From contig NZ_RAZG01000029.1 of assembly GCF_003612565.1 (NCBI RefSeq), forward strand, positions 1 through 44,535: a stretch of DNA of 44,535 nt. The letters run 5' to 3'. This stretch comes from Roseburia sp. 1XD42-69 (lineage in GTDB: Bacteria > Bacillota > Clostridia > Lachnospirales > Lachnospiraceae). The notes beneath the pieces were generated by a model that saw nothing but the letters and a program-made list of their open reading frames with translations, was not told the DNA's origin and searched no databases. A program made the translations under genes and the position numbers. This document shows, one piece after another, positions 34,092-42,231 of this stretch (position 1 is its first letter; every line of letters begins with the position of its first letter).

Positions 34092-34751
34092 ATGTACGCA
34101 GAAGAAGATTATCTGATGCTCTCCGGCATTCAGCATTTTGCTTTCTGTAAAAGACAGTGGGCCATGATACATATTGAGCAGCAGTGGGCCGAAAATTACA
34201 GGACAACCGCCGGTGAAATCATGCATAAAAAGGCACATGATGAAAGTGCTTTTGAAAAGCGGGGGAATCTTTTGACTGTGAGAGGACTAAGGATTTCTTC
34301 CCGCAGTCTGGGCCTTAGCGGACAATGCGATGTGGTTGAATTTCACCAGGATGAAAATGGCATAGATTTGTTTGGGTATGAGGGAAAGTGGAACATTGTC
34401 CCGGTGGAATATAAACGGGGGACGGTGAAAGAAAATAATGCAGATGAATTACAGCTCTGCGCACAGGCAGTGTGTCTGGAAGAAATGTTCCAGATGGATA
34501 TCCCGGAAGGATTTCTGTATTATGGTGAAAACAGAAGAAGGCATCAGGTGGAGTTTACTTCTGAACTCCGCAGTGAGGTAGAAAGAACGGCAGATAAAAT
34601 GCATGAAATGTTTCGGCGGGGACATACCCCAGGCGCCAAGCCCTCCAAGCAGTGTAAATCCTGTTCTCTGGAAAATCTGTGTCTGCCTAAACTGCAGAAA
34701 AGCGGGGATGTGAGAAAGTATATTGAGAAAAATATTTATGGCGGAGAGTAA
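34092..34751 (+). CDS. cas4: Cas4, adaptation nuclease with iron-sulfur cluster
   Basis: A 219-residue RecB-family exonuclease that trims prespacers and selects the PAM side during spacer acquisition, working with Cas1-Cas2. Cluster cysteines are C19 (FCKRQW) and C188, C191, C197 (CKSCSLENLC). The nuclease site has H45, D80 and E106-Y-K108 (VEYKRG), with QL at 121. It lies 2 bases after cas7c. A 70-base gap without a clear gene separates it from cas1. Confidence 0.94.
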   Translation: MYAEEDYLMLSGIQHFAFCKRQWAMIHIEQQWAENYRTTAGEIMHKKAHDESAFEKRGNLLTVRGLRISSRSLGLSGQCDVVEFHQDENGIDLFGYEGKWNIVPVEYKRGTVKENNADELQLCAQAVCLEEMFQMDIPEGFLYYGENRRRHQVEFTSELRSEVERTADKMHEMFRRGHTPGAKPSKQCKSCSLENLCLPKLQKSGDVRKYIEKNIYGGE

Positions 34752-34821
34752 AGTACCGTCACAAAGTCGCCATGTTATTTCGTAATGGTTCTTAAGGCTG
34801 TAAATTACACCGGGAGGAAAA

Positions 34822-35853
34822 ATGCGAAAATTGTTAAACACCTTATATGTGATGACAGAAAGCTGTTATCTCACCCTGGAGGGGGAAAATATTGTGATAC
34901 AAAACGGGGAGAAAGTCCTGGGCAGGTTTCCCCTGCACACATTGGAAAATGTTGTGTGTTTTACCTATAAAGGCGCATCCCCTGCCCTGATGGGAGCATG
35001 TGCCCACAGACAGGTTGGTATGAGCTTTTTTTCTCCCAGAGGGAAATTTCTTGCCAGGACAGTGGGGGAAGAATATGGGAATGTGCTTTTGAGAAAGGAA
35101 CAGTACCGAATTTCAGATGACGGGGAGAGAAGCACTGCATATGCCAAAAATATGATTACGGGAAAAATATACAATAAAAGATGGAGTATAGAGCGGACGC
35201 TGCGGGACCATGCATACCGTGTAGATGCAGAAAAACTGAAACAGATTTCAAATGTTTTGTACGAGTCCTTAAACAGAGTTCAGGAGGTATCCGCCTTAGA
35301 TGAACTGCGGGGGGTGGAAGGAAAGGCGGCGGAACAATATTTTTCTGTTTTTCATGATTTAATCCTGAATCAAAAAGAAGATTTTTCTTTTACCGGGAGA
35401 AACCGGAGGCCGCCTCTTGACCCGGTAAATGCACTTTTGTCTTTCGCCTATACCATTTTGGCGGGGGAATGTGCCAATGCGCTTTACAGCGTGGGACTTG
35501 ACCCCTATGTGGGATTTATGCATGGGGATAGGCCGGGGCGTACCTCACTTGCCCTTGATATGATGGAGGAACTGCGTCCCATTCTGGCTGACCGGTTTAT
35601 GCTGACTCTGATTAATACGAAAGCAATTCAGGCAGTACATTTTGAAAAGCAAAAAGATCAGGCAGTCTTATTAAATGAGGAGGGCAGAAAGGTTTTCTTT
35701 CACAGTTGGCAGAACCGTAAAAAAGAAACACTCACCCATCCTTTCCTGAAGGAAAAAATGGAGTGGGGACTGGTTCCTTATATACAGGCGTTGCTGCTGG
35801 CACGAACCATCCGGGGGGATTTGGAGGAATACCCACCCTTTTTATGGAAGTAG
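34822..35853 (+). CDS. cas1: Cas1 integrase (type I-C)
   Basis: A 343-residue metal-dependent integrase that inserts new spacers at the leader end together with Cas2. The metal ligands are E166 (RGVEGKAAEQYF), H234 (GFMHGDRPGR) and D246 in LALDMMEELRP. GGGAGGAA lies 7 bases upstream of the ATG. The stop is followed immediately by cas2. Intact catalytic residues suggest that acquisition is still possible. Confidence 0.95.
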   Translation: MRKLLNTLYVMTESCYLTLEGENIVIQNGEKVLGRFPLHTLENVVCFTYKGASPALMGACAHRQVGMSFFSPRGKFLARTVGEEYGNVLLRKEQYRISDDGERSTAYAKNMITGKIYNKRWSIERTLRDHAYRVDAEKLKQISNVLYESLNRVQEVSALDELRGVEGKAAEQYFSVFHDLILNQKEDFSFTGRNRRPPLDPVNALLSFAYTILAGECANALYSVGLDPYVGFMHGDRPGRTSLALDMMEELRPILADRFMLTLINTKAIQAVHFEKQKDQAVLLNEEGRKVFFHSWQNRKKETLTHPFLKEKMEWGLVPYIQALLLARTIRGDLEEYPPFLWK

Positions 35854-35856
35854 GTG

Positions 35857-36153
35857 ATGGAATTGTTAGTACTGATTACATATGATGTTTCCACCCAGAG
35901 CGCTGCGGGAAGAAAGCGGCTGAGAAAGGTTGCAAAGGAATGCGTAAACTATGGGCAAAGAGTTCAAAATTCAGTATTTGAGTGTATTCTGGACTCCTCA
36001 CAACTGCTTACGGTTAAGGATAAATTAATGTCTATTATTGATGAAAAGGAAGACAGCCTGCGGTTTTATAATCTGGGCAATAAGTATCAGCACAAGGTTG
36101 AGCATTTTGGGGTTAAAGAGTCCTATGATGCGGAAGGAACACTAATGATATAA
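35857..36153 (+). CDS. cas2: Cas2, adaptation subunit
   Basis: A 98-residue ferredoxin-fold protein that bridges Cas1 dimers. The ATG at 35857 has GGAAG (35846-35850) 6 bases upstream; GTG 35854 is an alternative adding one residue. Conserved LITYDVST (D10) and the RVQNSVFECILD segment are present. It is the last cas gene and lies 163 bases before the first repeat. Confidence 0.95.
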   Translation: MELLVLITYDVSTQSAAGRKRLRKVAKECVNYGQRVQNSVFECILDSSQLLTVKDKLMSIIDEKEDSLRFYNLGNKYQHKVEHFGVKESYDAEGTLMI

Positions 36154-36316
36154 GCTGTGCGAACCAGAAGTGAACATTATTTTCCAGGGGGGTTCGCACC
36201 AGATTTTTTATGGAAATAGTATAATAATTTTAATAAACCAGGCATATGAGTCGGCGGGTTTGTTGGAATTCAATAAATTAGAACGCAAGATTGCTGAAAG
36301 ATTAGGCAATTTTGCT
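36154..36316 (+). promoter_or_regulatory. CRISPR leader with a terminator-like hairpin
   Basis: The AT-rich 163-base leader between cas2 and the first repeat contains a perfect 9-bp stem, GTGCGAACC (36157-36165) with GGTTCGCAC (36191-36199). It is followed after four bases by TTTTTT (36204-36209), so it probably ends the cas mRNA. A TATAAT at 36220-36225 then could start the pre-crRNA; no good -35 is seen. New spacers should be inserted at the 3' edge of this leader. Confidence 0.7.
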
Positions 36317-38070
36317 GTCACTCCCTGTGTGGGAGTGTGGATTGAAATTGAATCCTCACCACCGTTATCCCCAAGGGATTTCGTCACTCCCTGTGTGGGA
36401 GTGTGGATTGAAATTGAGCGTTGTAATCCCAGAAACCGCCGTGAACAAGTCACTCCCTGTGTGGGAGTGTGGATTGAAATGTCAATATCTTCACGCTTGT
36501 TTTCAGCTTTTCTGGTCACTCCCTGTGTGGGAGTGTGGATTGAAATCAATTAGAATTAGAGGAAGTATTATTCACATTCGTCACTCCCTGTGTGGGAGTG
36601 TGGATTGAAATTTATGGTAATCTAATGAAAAAGTCTTTATTTGACCCGGTCACTCCCTGTGTGGGAGTGTGGATTGAAATTTTTCCTCCTTTTTATTCCG
36701 CCAGCTCTGCACCGGGTCACTCCCTGTGTGGGAGTGTGGATTGAAATCCCTGTCAGCCATCCTATAAGATAGCCCGCAACAGTCACTCCCTGTGTGGGAG
36801 TGTGGATTGAAATTTAGCATAATTTCCTGTCTCTCCCGGATAAGGTCGTCACTCCCTGTGTGGGAGTGTGGATTGAAATTTGTGATTTGCATTTTTTCTT
36901 TCCCTCCTTCTTTTGTCACTCCCTGTGTGGGAGTGTGGATTGAAATTCTTCCTCCCGGTATCCGGATTCCGGCTTTGTCGTCGTCACTCCCTGTGTGGGA
37001 GTGTGGATTGAAATCATTACAGAATGTCCTCTTTCTCCTCCCCATCCGTCACTCCCTGTGTGGGAGTGTGGATTGAAATAACACAACCATAGAGCAGGAC
37101 TTGGAGCGGATTTAGTCACTCCCTGTGTGGGAGTGTGGATTGAAATCGTATTGACCTTCTGGTAGGATATTGTGGCATTGTCACTCCCTGTGTGGGAGTG
37201 TGGATTGAAATTTTACTCACGGAAAAGCTTGCCTTGCCTGTCTCGGTCACTCCCTGTGTGGGAGTGTGGATTGAAATCCACAACGTTACACAGAGATTAG
37301 AGAATAGAGATAGTCACTCCCTGTGTGGGAGTGTGGATTGAAATATGCATGATATTTGGGAAATGCGCCGGACAAAGGGTCACTCCCTGTGTGGGAGTGT
37401 GGATTGAAATCATATTTAGATTTGGGGCATGCATTGAAAAGAAGCGTCACTCCCTGTGTGGGAGTGTGGATTGAAATTTCTTCCGTCCATTCGCAAGTAT
37501 CAAAATCATAGTCACTCCCTGTGTGGGAGTGTGGATTGAAATAGGTTGCGTGTGCGCTGACACCTACGGCACAACCGTCACTCCCTGTGTGGGAGTGTGG
37601 ATTGAAATAGGTTGCGTGTGCGCTGACACCTACGGCACAACCGTCACTCCCTGTGTGGGAGTGTGGATTGAAATCCTTGGTCTGACTGTGTTGTTCGCAG
37701 TTCTGCAAGTCACTCCCTGTGTGGGAGTGTGGATTGAAATACAGATTGTGCATTTTGACGAGATCTTTGCAACGGAAGTCACTCCCTGTGTGGGAGTGTG
37801 GATTGAAATAAACTGCCATCCAAATATAGAGCCAAGCGCATTGTCACTCCCTGTGTGGGAGTGTGGATTGAAATATCAAAATTAAAGTGCAGTCCAAAGT
37901 AATCAACTGTCACTCCCTGTGTGGGAGTGTGGATTGAAATTTTGGCGTGTTTTGTTGTGTTGTGGGTACTGGAATAGTCACTCCCTGTGTGGGAGTGTGG
38001 ATTGAAATTTACAGATACTTGCGTCGGAACTCAACGATCGCCTACGTCACTCCTCGTGTGGAAATTTAAT
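36317..38070 (+). CRISPR. Type I-C CRISPR array, 26 intact repeats plus a degenerate last repeat
   Basis: Twenty-six apparently identical 32-bp repeats begin GTCACTCCCTGTGTGGGAG and end TGTGGATTGAAAT. The first is at 36317-36348 and the last intact one at 37977-38008. A shortened, mutated copy follows from 38046 (GTCACTCCTCGTGTGG, then AAATTTAA). There are 26 spacers of 33-37 bases, most commonly 34. The internal CACTCCC/GGGAGTG palindrome forms the hairpin cut by Cas5c, and the conserved ATTGAAAT end is the usual I-C 5' handle. The degenerate end lies away from cas2, so the leader and newest spacers are at the 36316 side. Spacers at 37543-37576 and 37609-37642 are identical. I saw no match of a spacer elsewhere in this window. 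Confidence 0.98.
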
Positions 38071-38763
38071 TTACTAAGATAACAAACAATCTGTTAATAT
38101 ATTTTTCATTAATATATGTTTATCTGATGAGGAAAAGTGATTTTCTTATGATAATGTATTTACTAAACAATGAAGTGTTAGCAATCATGAAAAGAATGAG
38201 AATCTTATCTTAGAATTGGAATTATTTAGCGCAGAAAAACATCAGGCTTATGAGGAGCCGTCATTTAAAAATTTACAAAGTGTAACAAAGTAACGTATAC
38301 TCATTTTGTAAAGAGAAGCGATTATGAAAGCAGAATTAGATAAGAAAACGATTATAGAAACAGAGACTAATATGACAGATGAGAGAGGTATTGACTAATG
38401 TAAACTAAAAATCATTAGCTGAAGAATAGGGAAACAAATATAGAGGTATGTTATTCCTATCGTGATTTTGTTTCCCAACATAAGGGCTTGTTTGAAGTTA
38501 TGCAGATTTTTTCTATTGGAAGCTATAGTGGATTTGGAAATCCTATGTTTACATATGATAGTTTTGATATTGCTTTAAAAACCGTATTGAATGGTGTTTA
38601 TGATTTACAAAGAAGAGAAGATAACTATTATTGACAGTGATCTTTCTATTTATTTTAAAAAATTGCCTTGTGTTGACAGGCTTTTGAAAAAAACTTTTGG
38701 GTGTTATATTTCATTTTTTTCCACTGGGGAAATAAGGGGATTCAATTTAATGACAAGTTGTCC
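38071..38763. other. AT-rich region between the CRISPR array and guaA
   Basis: Apart from the broken TetR gene at 38324-38634, this region shows no supported gene. A 66-codon frame at 38591-38791 has no ribosome site and no recognisable motif, and it runs into the guaA promoter. The composition is clearly more AT-rich than the flanking genes. Confidence 0.6.
38324..38634 (+). pseudogene. Broken TetR-family regulator
   Basis: An ATG at 38324 opens MKAELDKKTIIETETNMTDE and RGID, which resembles helix 1 of TetR proteins (KxxIIEAAxxLxDExGID), and stops at 38396-38398. A second segment in another frame (38431-38634) reads VCYSYRDFVSQHKGLFEVMQ and then SFDIALKTVLNGVYDLQRRE, like a TetR C-terminal ligand domain. 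The DNA-recognition helices and about half of the protein are missing. The gene is dead. Confidence 0.5.
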
Positions 38764-38792
38764 TTGTAAACTCTTGAAACCTATTTTATAAT
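38764..38792 (+). promoter_or_regulatory. Predicted promoter of guaA
   Basis: TTGTAA (38764-38769) and a perfect TATAAT (38787-38792) are spaced by 17 bases. No purine riboswitch motif lies between it and the start. Confidence 0.7.
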
Positions 38793-38828
38793 AATAAATT
38801 AGTGAAAGACAATAGGAGGAAACTGTTC

Positions 38829-40373
38829 ATGGATCAGGAAAAGGTAATTGTTATTGACTTTGGTGGTCAGTACAACCAGTTGGTTGCAAGGCGTGTCAGG
38901 GAGTGCAATGTATACTGTGAAATTTATTCCTACCGCACGGATTTGGAGCAGATAAAAGCGATGAATCCCAAAGGTATTATTTTAACCGGAGGGCCAAATA
39001 GCTGTTACGGGGTTGATTCTCCAACTTATAGAAAGGAATTATTTGAGTTGGGTATTCCAGTGCTTGGGTTGTGCTACGGGGCGCAGCTAATGATGCATGT
39101 GCTTGGGGGTACTGTGGAAAAGGCGCCTGTGCGGGAATATGGGAAAACAGAAGTTACTGTGGATGTGAAATCACCGCTGTTTAAGGATGTTTTGGAAAAA
39201 ACTCTCTGTTGGATGAGCCATAACGATTATATTTCAAAGGCGGCACCGGGATTTGAAATTGTTGCTCATACGAAAGACTGTCCGGTGGCGGCAGCAGAAA
39301 ATCGAGATGAAAATTTGTACATTATCCAGTTCCATCCAGAGGTGCTGCACACAGAAGAAGGAACGAAGATTCTTTACAATTTTGTAAGAAATATCTGCGG
39401 TTGCAGGGGCACCTGGAGAATGGATTCTTTTGTGGAAAATTCTATCCGTGAAATTCGTGAAAAAGTGGGGGATGGCAAGGTGCTCTGTGCACTTTCTGGC
39501 GGAGTGGATTCGTCCGTGGCAGCTGTTATACTGGCAAAAGCCATTGGCAGTCAGCTTACCTGTGTTTTTGTTGATCACGGCCTTCTTCGTAAAAATGAAG
39601 GGGATGAGGTGGAAGCGGTATTTGGAACCCAGGGGATTTATGAACTAAATTTTATCCGGGTGAATGCTCAAGAGCGCTTTTACAACAAACTGTCAGGGAT
39701 TACTGAGCCGGAAATGAAGCGCAAGATTATTGGAGAAGAATTTATACGGGTGTTTGAGGAGGAGGCAAAGAAAATTGGTGCCGTGGATTTTTTGGTGCAG
39801 GGTACGATTTATCCTGATGTGGTGGAGAGCGGACTTGGAGGAGAGTCGGCTGTCATCAAGTCGCATCATAATGTAGGGGGATTGCCGGACTATGTAGATT
39901 TTAAAGAGATTATTGAACCTCTTCGGAATCTTTTTAAGGATGAGGTGAGGAAAGCAGGACTTGAATTGGGACTACCCGAAAATCTTGTGTTCCGCCAGCC
40001 ATTCCCCGGGCCTGGGCTTGGAATTCGTATTATTGGCGAAGTGACTGCCAATAAGGTGAGAATTGTTCAGGACGCAGATGCGATTTTTAGAGAAGAGGTT
40101 GTTAATGCGGGATTGAGTCAGGATATTGGACAGTACTTTGCAGCGTTGACAAATATGCGATCTGTGGGAGTGATGGGGGATGAGAGGACATATGATTATG
40201 CTGTGGCTTTGCGGGCAGTGAATACTGTGGATTTTATGACGGCAGATGCGGCGGAAATTCCCTTTGAGGTGATGCAAAAGGTTATGGGGAGGATAATTAA
40301 TGAGGTGAAAGGGGTTAATCGAGTATTTTATGATTTGACAAGTAAACCGCCGGGGACGATTGAGTTCGAATAA
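38829..40373 (+). CDS. guaA: GMP synthase (glutamine-hydrolysing)
   Basis: A 514-residue enzyme that aminates XMP to GMP. The ATG at 38829 follows AGGAGGA (38814-38820). The class I glutaminase domain has C82 in GLCYGAQ, H169 and E171 (QFHPEVLH). The ATP pyrophosphatase domain has the PP-loop SGGVDSS (223-229). The C-terminal dimerisation domain ends in [10 protein letters not shown], the conserved GuaA terminus, so the reading frame is intact even though an integrase lies nearby. The 3' end of guaA is a recurrent insertion site for genomic islands. Confidence 0.96.
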   Translation: MDQEKVIVIDFGGQYNQLVARRVRECNVYCEIYSYRTDLEQIKAMNPKGIILTGGPNSCYGVDSPTYRKELFELGIPVLGLCYGAQLMMHVLGGTVEKAPVREYGKTEVTVDVKSPLFKDVLEKTLCWMSHNDYISKAAPGFEIVAHTKDCPVAAAENRDENLYIIQFHPEVLHTEEGTKILYNFVRNICGCRGTWRMDSFVENSIREIREKVGDGKVLCALSGGVDSSVAAVILAKAIGSQLTCVFVDHGLLRKNEGDEVEAVFGTQGIYELNFIRVNAQERFYNKLSGITEPEMKRKIIGEEFIRVFEEEAKKIGAVDFLVQGTIYPDVVESGLGGESAVIKSHHNVGGLPDYVDFKEIIEPLRNLFKDEVRKAGLELGLPENLVFRQPFPGPGLGIRIIGEVTANKVRIVQDADAIFREEVVNAGLSQDIGQYFAALTNMRSVGVMGDERTYDYAVALRAVNTVDFMTADAAEIPFEVMQKVMGRIINEVKGVNRVFYDLTSKPPGTIEFE

Positions 40374-40383
40374 CGGACATTTG

Positions 40384-40428
40384 GACTGAAAAGTGCGTAA
40401 AATCAGCACTTTTCAGTCTTTCTTTTTT
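40384..40428 (+). terminator. Terminator after guaA
   Basis: GACTGAAAAGTGC (40384-40396) and GCACTTTTCAGTC (40406-40418) form a perfect 13-bp stem followed by TTTCTTTTTT. Confidence 0.92.
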
Positions 40429-40495
40429 ATCCGTGAGATTGTTTTGAGATTGATTTTGAAACACTTTCCACATATTCCACGAAAAGAGAATATGA

Positions 40496-40524
40496 TTGAA
40501 ATTCCTGTCGAACTGTGGTAGTAT
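40496..40524 (+). promoter_or_regulatory. Predicted promoter of the holin-like toxin
   Basis: TTGAAA (40496-40501) and TAGTAT (40519-40524) are spaced by 17 bases, placing the start near 40531 and giving a leader of about 80 bases. Confidence 0.6.
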
Positions 40525-40555
40525 TCCAGTATGGAACCCATGACAGGGGTGGTAG

Positions 40556-40601
40556 CCTCCCGGGCCAATGACCGGCTTGCCGGAATACATAGGAAGGGAG
40601 G
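40556..40601 (+). promoter_or_regulatory. Leader pairing that hides the toxin Shine-Dalgarno
   Basis: CCTCCC (40556-40561) is complementary to the toxin Shine-Dalgarno GGGAGG (40596-40601), with a small CCGG-CTTG-CCGG hairpin between. Such anti-Shine-Dalgarno structures keep type I toxin mRNAs poorly translated. The 10-base stretch CCAATGACCG around the toxin start (40607-40616) is also duplicated at 40565-40574. Confidence 0.55.
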
Positions 40602-40609
40602 TGGCGCCA

Positions 40610-40735
40610 ATGACCGCTGCGGATATCATTTTGATATTTATAGGGATAATCGGCTTGCTGATTGCCTTTGGTAGCTTTGTTATAGCGTTGCTTGCCTTTC
40701 TCGACAGAGATAAGGAACACAAGCGAAAAAAATAA
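40610..40735 (+). CDS. Small hydrophobic holin-like type I toxin
   Basis: A 41-residue peptide, too short for usual gene calling, with GGGAGGTGG before the ATG. Residues 4-31 form one membrane helix rich in Ile, Leu and Phe (ADIILIFIGIIGLLIAFGSF), followed by a charged tail (DRDKEHKRKK). This is the shape of the Firmicute putative holin-like / TxpA-BsrG type I toxins, which depolarise or damage the membrane when overproduced. A convergent antisense RNA is predicted over its 3' end. Its place between guaA and an integrase suggests an island maintenance role. The toxin activity is inferred, not shown. Confidence 0.82.
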   Translation: MTAADIILIFIGIIGLLIAFGSFVIALLAFLDRDKEHKRKK

Positions 40736-40857
40736 TGCCCGCCCTGTCGCAACCAGGACGGGCACCTCTCATTGAGAGGTAAATAATCCGCTTGGGAAGC
40801 TCCACCTTTGGAGTGAGTTCCTGAAAGGCATCTGTTACCAGCAGGTGTCTTTCTTTA
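40727..40857 (-). ncRNA. Predicted antisense antitoxin RNA
   Basis: A minus-strand transcript of about 130 bases is bounded by the promoter at 40892-40864 and a terminator made by GCCCGTCCTG/CAGGGCGGGC (40763-40737, one mismatch), followed on this strand by ATTATTTTTTT. It overlaps the last codons and the whole 3' untranslated part of the toxin mRNA, so perfect pairing over more than 100 bases is possible. This is the standard layout of TxpA/RatA-type systems. Confidence 0.7.
40824..40856 (+). terminator. Toxin mRNA terminator
   Basis: AAAGGCATCTG (40824-40834) pairs with CAGGTGTCTTT (40842-40852) with two G-T pairs, followed by CTTT. It sets the plus-strand toxin transcript end just inside the 5' end of the antisense RNA. 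Confidence 0.65.
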
Positions 40858-40863
40858 TGTTCA

Positions 40864-40892
40864 ATATACCATAATCTGTACATGGTTTCAAG
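40864..40892 (-). promoter_or_regulatory. Promoter of the antisense RNA
   Basis: On the minus strand, TTGAAA (40892-40887) and TATATT (40869-40864) have a 17-base spacer. It is stronger than the toxin promoter, as expected for an antitoxin RNA. The -35 overlaps the last codons of the integrase gene. Confidence 0.7.
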
Positions 40893-41991
40893 TAAATTCT
40901 TTTGATGGCGGCGGTGTCCTGCGGAACTGGTTCAGCCTGTCGGCCAGCTTCTGGTCCTTGTCCGGGTACAGGTGGGAATAAGTGTCAAGGGTTGTCTTTA
41001 CTGATTCATGCCCCAGGCGGTCAGCTATCTCTAATGGGGAAAAGCCAAGTTCTATCAGCATGCTTGCATGACTGTGCCGCAGGTCATGTACCCTTATCGG
41101 CTGTAGTCCTGCCTTTTCAGATGCCCGCTTAATTTCCTTTTCCAGAGCGGATTTTGTAAAATAGAAGATTCGGTCTCCCTTTCCAATCCCGTAGAGTTTT
41201 GATATATATTCGTGTATATCGTCATATAGAAAATCCGGAATGGAAATACATCTCTTTGCCTTGGGTGTCTTAGGGTCCAGGAATAGTTCTTCTCCTTTGA
41301 CTTTTGCAAAATTCTTATTGATATCTATCCGCTTTGTGGGAAGAATATCTGCAGGGGTGAGCGCCAGCAGCTCCCCAGACCGCATTCCGGTATAAAACAG
41401 TATATCAAAAGCCAGTTTTACGGATGATTTCTGGATGGCGCCGGAAAACTGCTCATATTGTTCCTGCGTCCAGATATGCATTTCATCCGCTTTGCTCTTT
41501 CCCATGCTCCCGGCTGCCTTACAGGGGTTGGATGGAAGCTGGTAATGGGACACAGCATAATTCATCAGCGCTGAAAGCTGATTGTTGACCGTTTTTAGGT
41601 ACGTTTGGGAGAATGGTTTTCCGTTTTCATCCCGGTAGGAAATCAATTCATTCTGCCATTTCCGGATTTTGATGGTGTCAATATCACATACTTTCAACCT
41701 TCCGAAGTAAGGAAGCAACTTGCCTTCAATGATAAACCGCTTATTCTCCATTGTGGTAGGCTTCAGACGGTGTTCCATGTCTTCCAGATAATTTTCCACA
41801 AGGGAGGAAAAGAGTATGTCGCTGGTGTTTTTTTCCTGATCCAGAAATGACCGTTCATACTCTTTTGCCTCTCGCTGTGTTTTGAATCCTCTTTTACAGG
41901 TATGTTTATTTTGTCCGGTCCAGTCCGTATAATTAAAGGCAGCATACCACATGGTTTTACCATTTTTTAGGGTGTATTTGTAGGCTGGCAT
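40888..41991 (-). CDS. Tyrosine-type site-specific integrase
   Basis: A 367-residue phage/ICE-type integrase. It has an N-terminal arm-binding domain (MPAYKYTLKNGKTMWYAAF), a SAM-like core-binding domain (about 60-150), and a catalytic domain with R204 (YTGMRSGE), H302 and R305 (HDLRHSHAS), H328 (LGHES) and nucleophile Y338. All catalytic residues are present. It is read toward guaA, with its stop about 515 bases from the guaA stop. This is the usual position of an integrase beside its attachment site. The element would lie to the right, beyond the window. GGAG lies upstream of its ATG on the minus strand. Confidence 0.94.
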   Translation of the reverse strand: MPAYKYTLKNGKTMWYAAFNYTDWTGQNKHTCKRGFKTQREAKEYERSFLDQEKNTSDILFSSLVENYLEDMEHRLKPTTMENKRFIIEGKLLPYFGRLKVCDIDTIKIRKWQNELISYRDENGKPFSQTYLKTVNNQLSALMNYAVSHYQLPSNPCKAAGSMGKSKADEMHIWTQEQYEQFSGAIQKSSVKLAFDILFYTGMRSGELLALTPADILPTKRIDINKNFAKVKGEELFLDPKTPKAKRCISIPDFLYDDIHEYISKLYGIGKGDRIFYFTKSALEKEIKRASEKAGLQPIRVHDLRHSHASMLIELGFSPLEIADRLGHESVKTTLDTYSHLYPDKDQKLADRLNQFRRTPPPSKEFT

Positions 41992-42129
41992 GGTTTACTC
42001 CAATCTTTTAGTATCACTGATGCAGAATTGTACTAAATAATTATCTTGAAAAGTTGCAATAATATACTTAACAAGACAGCCGGAAGGTGAATGCACCTCA
42101 CTTGCTATGGCGAATTAAGACGTTAAAAG

Positions 42130-42170
42130 TAGCTGTCCAATCGGCCAAGATTTAAGGACGGCTATTTTTT
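42130..42170 (+). terminator. Plus-strand terminator upstream of the integrase
   Basis: TAGCTGTCC (42130-42138) pairs with GGACGGCTA (42156-42164), with one G-T pair, followed by TTTTTT. Ahead of it are an AGGTG-AATG-CACCT hairpin and an 11-codon ORF starting ATG 42091 (MHLTCYGELRR) with GGAAGG upstream. A short plus-strand transcript antisense to the integrase leader is therefore likely. Its function is unknown. Confidence 0.6.
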
Positions 42171-42231
42171 ATGGTTGACATAATCTAAAATGGCCACAAT
42201 CAAAATTGCATTTGTTAGACGACATGAGGAA

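Noticed and set aside
36170-37885. Long open frames on both strands across the array, rich in repeated VTPCVGVWIEI-type or NPHSHTGSD-type peptides
   Set aside because: They are translations of the CRISPR repeat and spacers; there are no ribosome sites and no protein family fits.
38591-38791. A 66-codon ORF ahead of guaA
   Set aside because: No ribosome site, no known motif, and it overlaps both the TetR remnant and the guaA promoter.
38700-38828. A purine riboswitch before guaA, or before apt and the purine permease
   Set aside because: None of the conserved junction or loop sequences of the purine riboswitch were found; guaA has an ordinary promoter only.
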